This document shows, one piece after another, positions 14,511-17,598 of a DNA stretch of 17,598 nucleotides. The DNA is from Kocuria sp. (lineage in GTDB: Bacteria > Actinomycetota > Actinomycetes > Actinomycetales > Micrococcaceae): NCBI GenBank assembly GCA_030454085.1, contig JAKDJD010000045.1, positions 1 to 17,598 of the forward strand, given 5' to 3'. Position numbers and translations under genes: made by a program. The notes under the pieces are model-generated. The model ran no database searches. It saw only the letters and a list, made by a program, of their open reading frames with translations, and was not told where the DNA came from. Numbering within the stretch: the stretch's first letter is position 1; each line of letters opens with the position of its first letter.

Positions 14511-15149
14511 ATGACCATCAAGATCCTTGTGGTGGACAATTACGACAGCTTCGTCTTCACCCTCGTCGGATACGTCCAACAGTTCGGGGCGGAGACCACC
14601 GTGATCCGCAATGACGACCTGACCTCGGCAGAGGCCAGGGACTTGGCCGAACAGCACGACGGCGTCCTGCTCTCGCCCGGCCCCGGCGCACCCGCCGAGG
14701 CCGGTGTCTGCATCGACCTCATCAACTGGGCCACCGAGCGCGACAAACCTCTCTTCGGGGTGTGCCTCGGTCACCAGGCGATTGCCGAGGCCTTCGGTGG
14801 GACGGTGACCCATTCGCCCGAACTCATGCACGGCAAGACCTCCCGGTTGACCCACAACTCGACCTCGGTCTTTTCGGGGGTCAGGACACCGTTCACGGCA
14901 ACCCGCTATCATTCGCTGGCGATCCAGGACGGCACCCTGCCGGAGGTCCTGGAAGCCACCGCCTGGACCGAGTCGGGGATTATCATGGGCGTGCGTCACC
15001 GCACGGCCCCGATCCACGGGGTGCAGTTCCACCCCGAGTCGGTGCTGACCGAGGACGGCTACCTGATGGTGGGCAACTGGCTCGAATCCCTCGGGCTCTC
15101 CGGGGCCGTCATGAAGGGCCGCGACCTGTCCCCGTTGATCGAGGCGTGA
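14511..15149 (+). CDS. pabA: Glutamine amidotransferase, component II of ADC/anthranilate synthase
   Basis: Cytosolic class I glutamine amidotransferase, 212 aa, that releases ammonia from glutamine for chorismate amination, giving 4-amino-4-deoxychorismate (folate) or anthranilate (tryptophan). Seen: VDNYDSFVFTLVGYV (8-22), the oxyanion motif LLSPGPGAP (53-61), nucleophile Cys85 in GVCLGHQAIAEAFGG, YHSL at 133-136 and the catalytic His174/Glu176 in VQFHPESVLTEDG. ATG 14511 follows AGGAGAATCCC. The large subunit is not nearby, and in many actinobacteria this copy sits with crgA, sortase and pknB, probably serving both pathways; the pabA name is by position, trpG by function is equally possible. 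Confidence 0.92.
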   Translation: MTIKILVVDNYDSFVFTLVGYVQQFGAETTVIRNDDLTSAEARDLAEQHDGVLLSPGPGAPAEAGVCIDLINWATERDKPLFGVCLGHQAIAEAFGGTVTHSPELMHGKTSRLTHNSTSVFSGVRTPFTATRYHSLAIQDGTLPEVLEATAWTESGIIMGVRHRTAPIHGVQFHPESVLTEDGYLMVGNWLESLGLSGAVMKGRDLSPLIEA

Positions 15150-15163
15150 TCACCGCCCGGTGA
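15150..15163. terminator. Short palindrome between convergent pabA and pknB
   Basis: TCACCG-CC-CGGTGA directly after the pabA stop, in a 44-bp gap between convergent genes; CTCCTTGTTGG follows. A weak hairpin of about 5 bp; possible shared terminator. Confidence 0.35.
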
Positions 15164-15193
15164 CTCCTTGTTGGGCCGTCTCGTCCCCAGGGG

Positions 15194-17455
15194 TCACCGT
15201 GGTTGGCTGGCGCTGGGCGACGGCGAGGCGTTCGAGGGGCTGCTGCTGGGAGACGGGGTATTCCCCGGCTTGTCGTCCCCGTTGGCGTTGTTGTTGCCGT
15301 TCCCGTTGTTTCCACTGTTATTGCCCGAGTCGCTGTCCGAACCTGAACCGTTGGATCCCTGGCCCGACCCGTTCGAGTCGCGGTGGCTGCTCGAGGGGCT
15401 GGGGGCCGGCGTCGACGTCGGCCGCGGGCCCGAGGATACGGTGATCGTGACCGTGGAACCCTGGGCGACGGACGTGCCGCCCTGGGCTGACTGCCGTATC
15501 ACGGTTCCGGCGGGCTGACTCGAGTTCTCGGTCGTGATCTCTGTCGAGAGCAGGGTGTCCTTGCCGGTCAGCTCGGCCACGGCCTCGTCGCGAGTTTTGC
15601 CGACGACGTCGGGCACCTGGACCTTTCCGGTGGAGAGCACCAGGTTCACGGTGCTGCCGGCCTTGACCTGTTCGCCCAGGTTCGGATGGGTCCCCACCAC
15701 GAGGCCGGCCTGGATGGTCGGGTTGTTGGCGGTCTCGACGCGTCCGGCCTTGAGTCCCAGCTCCTCGAGGCGGGAACGGACATAGGCCTCGGACTGGCCG
15801 GCGAGGTCATCGGGCAGACTGAGGTTGTCCGGGCCCTTGGACACGTGCAGGGTCACGGTCGAATCCTTCTCGACTTCGGTTCCCTTGCTCGGGTCCGTCT
15901 TGATGGCGTTTCCGCTCTCGACCTTGTCCGAGAAGTCTTCCGTGACCTTGACCTTCAGCCCCTCGTTGCGGAGATGGTCCTCAGCATCGGATTCGGACTG
16001 GTTCTCGACCGCGGGCACGTTGACGTAGACCGGTTTGTTGAGCTCATTCTGATAGTAGAGCCAGGCGCCGAGGGCGGTGGCTGCCAACAGGAAGATGATG
16101 AGTCCGAGGATTACGTTCTTCCAGGCGGCACGACGCCGCTTCCTGGCGGCCAACGCCTTGTGCCGCTCGTAGTCGTACAACTCTTCGTCGGTGTATTCGT
16201 CCTGTGCCGAAGGGAAGAAGCCCGAGACGCTGGAGTCCTCCATCTGGGGAGTGCGCCCTTCGTGCATCGTGTATTCCGAGTCCTGGCCGCCCGGCGTGTC
16301 CTCGGGAGAGTTCAGGGAGGACGTATACGCGTGGTCGCCGTTTGCGACGTTCGCATCGTCCGCGGACCGCGATGCGGCTGCCCCGGCACCTGCGGCCGTT
16401 GCACCCGCGGCAATACCGGTCACTCCACCGATGGCCTGCGTGGGGTCTTCATCGGGGTTACCGGCGTGGTCCACGCTGATTCCGTGAGAGGCGTTCTGGA
16501 GGGCGAAGGAGAAGTCCTCGGCGGACTGGAAACGGTCTGCCCGGTTCTTCTCCAAAGAGCGGAGGGCGAGGGCATCCAGCGCCGGTGAGATCTCCGGCCG
16601 GAACGTGCTCGGGGGCTCCGCGGTATCGCGCATGTGCTGCCCCATGACCTCAACGCTCGACGAGCCGTCGAAGGGCGGCCGTCCCGCGAGCATCTGATAG
16701 AGCAGGCACCCGACCGCGTACAGGTCGGAGCGTTCGTCGGCGGTTTCGCCCCGCGCCTGTTCGGGGGAGATATATCTGGCCGTGCCCATGATCGTCTGGG
16801 CTTCGGTCAGGGGGCGCGCGGTCTCGGTCATGGCCCGGGCGATGCCGAAGTCCATGACCTTGATCCTGGCCGAACGCCCCAGGGCCTCATCCTCTTCGGT
16901 GCGGTCCAGAACCATGACGTTCCCGGGCTTGATGTCCCGGTGGATGATGCCGCGCTCGTGGCTGTACTGCAGCGCGTCCAGAATCCCTTCGGCGTAACTG
17001 AGGGCGTCGTCGATCGGGAGCTGGCCCTTTTCGGCCAGGACGTCCTTCAGCGTGTTCCCGTGCAGGCGCTCCATCACGATGTACGGGACCGAGTCCGAGT
17101 CGACCTCTTCGACGGGTTCGACATCGTCTTCGGGATGTTCCGGCTCGACCTTGGGCATCGGCGCGGTCGCATCCGGGTCCTCCAACGCCTTTTCCTCGGT
17201 CACGGGGCTGAAGGTGCCCGTGTCGAAAACGGCGATGACGGTCGGGTGGTTCATCGAGGCAATCGCCTCGGCCTCCCGGCGGAAACGAGTGCGGAACACG
17301 CCGTTCTCCGCGTGTTCCGGACGCAAGACTTTGATGGCCACCTGACGGCCGAGGCGATTGTCCTCGGCGGCATAGACGGTCGCCATACCGCCGGAGCCCA
17401 GGATCTCACCCAGTTCGTACCGGTGGTCGAGAATACGTGGAACGCGCAGAATCAT
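15194..17455 (-). CDS. pknB: PASTA-domain Ser/Thr protein kinase PknB
   Basis: Transmembrane kinase regulating peptidoglycan synthesis and division, 753 aa. Kinase domain ~10-320: Gly loop GSGGMATVY (20-28), Lys42 (VAIK), HRDIKPGN (172-179), DFG (202-204), activation loop with Thr217 and Thr221 and GTARYISPEQA (224-234). A strongly acidic insert (~80-122, Glu/Asp/Pro) lies between DTG and YIVMERL, about 30 residues longer than in M. tuberculosis PknB. The cytosolic linker (321-447) contains a Gly/Ala run (348-362) and basic KRRRAAWK. Helix ~448-468. Outside: three PASTA units (~475-541, 546-609, 612-675) against four in M. tuberculosis, then a Ser/Asn/Gly/Pro tail to 753. ATG 17455 follows the stop of the upstream gene by 9 nt with only a weak ribosome site, so it is probably coupled. 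The neighbour is expected to be pknA. Confidence 0.95.
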   Translation of the reverse strand: MILRVPRILDHRYELGEILGSGGMATVYAAEDNRLGRQVAIKVLRPEHAENGVFRTRFRREAEAIASMNHPTVIAVFDTGTFSPVTEEKALEDPDATAPMPKVEPEHPEDDVEPVEEVDSDSVPYIVMERLHGNTLKDVLAEKGQLPIDDALSYAEGILDALQYSHERGIIHRDIKPGNVMVLDRTEEDEALGRSARIKVMDFGIARAMTETARPLTEAQTIMGTARYISPEQARGETADERSDLYAVGCLLYQMLAGRPPFDGSSSVEVMGQHMRDTAEPPSTFRPEISPALDALALRSLEKNRADRFQSAEDFSFALQNASHGISVDHAGNPDEDPTQAIGGVTGIAAGATAAGAGAAASRSADDANVANGDHAYTSSLNSPEDTPGGQDSEYTMHEGRTPQMEDSSVSGFFPSAQDEYTDEELYDYERHKALAARKRRRAAWKNVILGLIIFLLAATALGAWLYYQNELNKPVYVNVPAVENQSESDAEDHLRNEGLKVKVTEDFSDKVESGNAIKTDPSKGTEVEKDSTVTLHVSKGPDNLSLPDDLAGQSEAYVRSRLEELGLKAGRVETANNPTIQAGLVVGTHPNLGEQVKAGSTVNLVLSTGKVQVPDVVGKTRDEAVAELTGKDTLLSTEITTENSSQPAGTVIRQSAQGGTSVAQGSTVTITVSSGPRPTSTPAPSPSSSHRDSNGSGQGSNGSGSDSDSGNNSGNNGNGNNNANGDDKPGNTPSPSSSPSNASPSPSASQPR

Positions 17456-17464
17456 AGGTCTCAG

Positions 17465-17598
17465 TTATTCGTTGGAGCCTTGGGTGCCGTCTCCCGACGG
17501 CTCACCCGGGTGGTCGTTCTCGGGTGCCGCAGAAGGCGCGGCCTGTGGTGAGTCGGTCGACGGAGCTGAGGGCTCGCTCGGCTGAGGGGTGGGGGCGG
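17465..17598 (-). CDS. 3' end of the gene preceding pknB (probably PknA-like kinase)
   Basis: Only the last 43 residues are in the window: a Pro/Ser/Ala-rich, disordered tail (starts APTPQPSEPSAPS, ends GDGTQGSNE) with TAA at 17467-17465. It is on the pknB strand, 9 nt before its ATG. In actinobacteria the gene here is usually a second Ser/Thr kinase (PknA) following pbpA and rodA; the tail alone cannot prove it. A Pro-rich C-terminus would also fit pbpA. Confidence 0.7.
   Translation of the reverse strand, partial: APTPQPSEPSAPSTDSPQAAPSAAPENDHPGEPSGDGTQGSNE

Noticed and set aside
15230..15420. Simple-sequence repeats in the pknB 3' end as a mobile or recombination feature
   Set aside because: They encode the Ser/Asn/Gly tail after the last PASTA domain and show no flanking duplication.
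1..17598. tRNA, rRNA, CRISPR, IS or phage genes
   Set aside because: None of the expected signatures (T-loop sequences, spaced repeats, transposase or integrase motifs, terminal repeats) were seen on either strand.

Overview
The window is high-GC DNA (roughly two thirds G+C by eye) from an actinobacterium. The CrgA / class E sortase / PabA / PASTA-kinase block at the right end is the arrangement known near the chromosomal origin of Actinobacteria. The protein sequences look like Micrococcales, possibly Micrococcaceae such as Kocuria or Arthrobacter relatives, but genus is an inference I cannot verify. I see no phage, IS, integron, CRISPR, tRNA or rRNA genes.

Layout. (1) 46-2190 (+): a polytopic GT39/ArnT-like glycosyltransferase with two Gly-rich inserts, ending in a strong hairpin. 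(2) 2266-6624 (all -): a TetR regulator, an M20 deacylase, a small flavin reductase and UDP-glucose 6-dehydrogenase, separated by 102, 316 and 194 bp, so they are probably separate units. (3) 6625-7364: 740 bp with no convincing gene. (4) 7365-9132: lysE(-)/lysG(+), a divergent basic amino acid exporter and its LysR-type activator, with a 17-bp palindrome between them. (5) 9223-11616: an FAD flavoprotein(-) and a YceI protein(+), divergent, each with its own inverted repeat at a predicted promoter. (6) 11757-12434 (+): a five-helix membrane protein with an N-terminal HAAS-like region. (7) 12579-13385 (-): crgA and an abutting 101-aa tail-anchored protein. (8) 13587-15149 (+): sortase, a 53-aa membrane protein absent from standard long-ORF lists, and the glutamine amidotransferase PabA/TrpG, tightly packed. 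(9) 15194-17598 (-): pknB and the 3' end of the preceding gene.

How they work together. The right end is cell-division and envelope biology: CrgA at the divisome, a sortase anchoring surface proteins, and a PASTA kinase sensing peptidoglycan. The glycosyltransferase and UDP-glucuronate synthesis could also serve the envelope. The lysE/lysG pair exports excess lysine or arginine.

I do not see a clear new multi-gene defence or mobile system. The best leads are small: the 53-aa protein between sortase and pabA, the 101-aa protein coupled to crgA, the acidic insert in the PknB kinase lobe, and several sharp palindromes at promoters whose regulators are not encoded nearby, apart from lysG.
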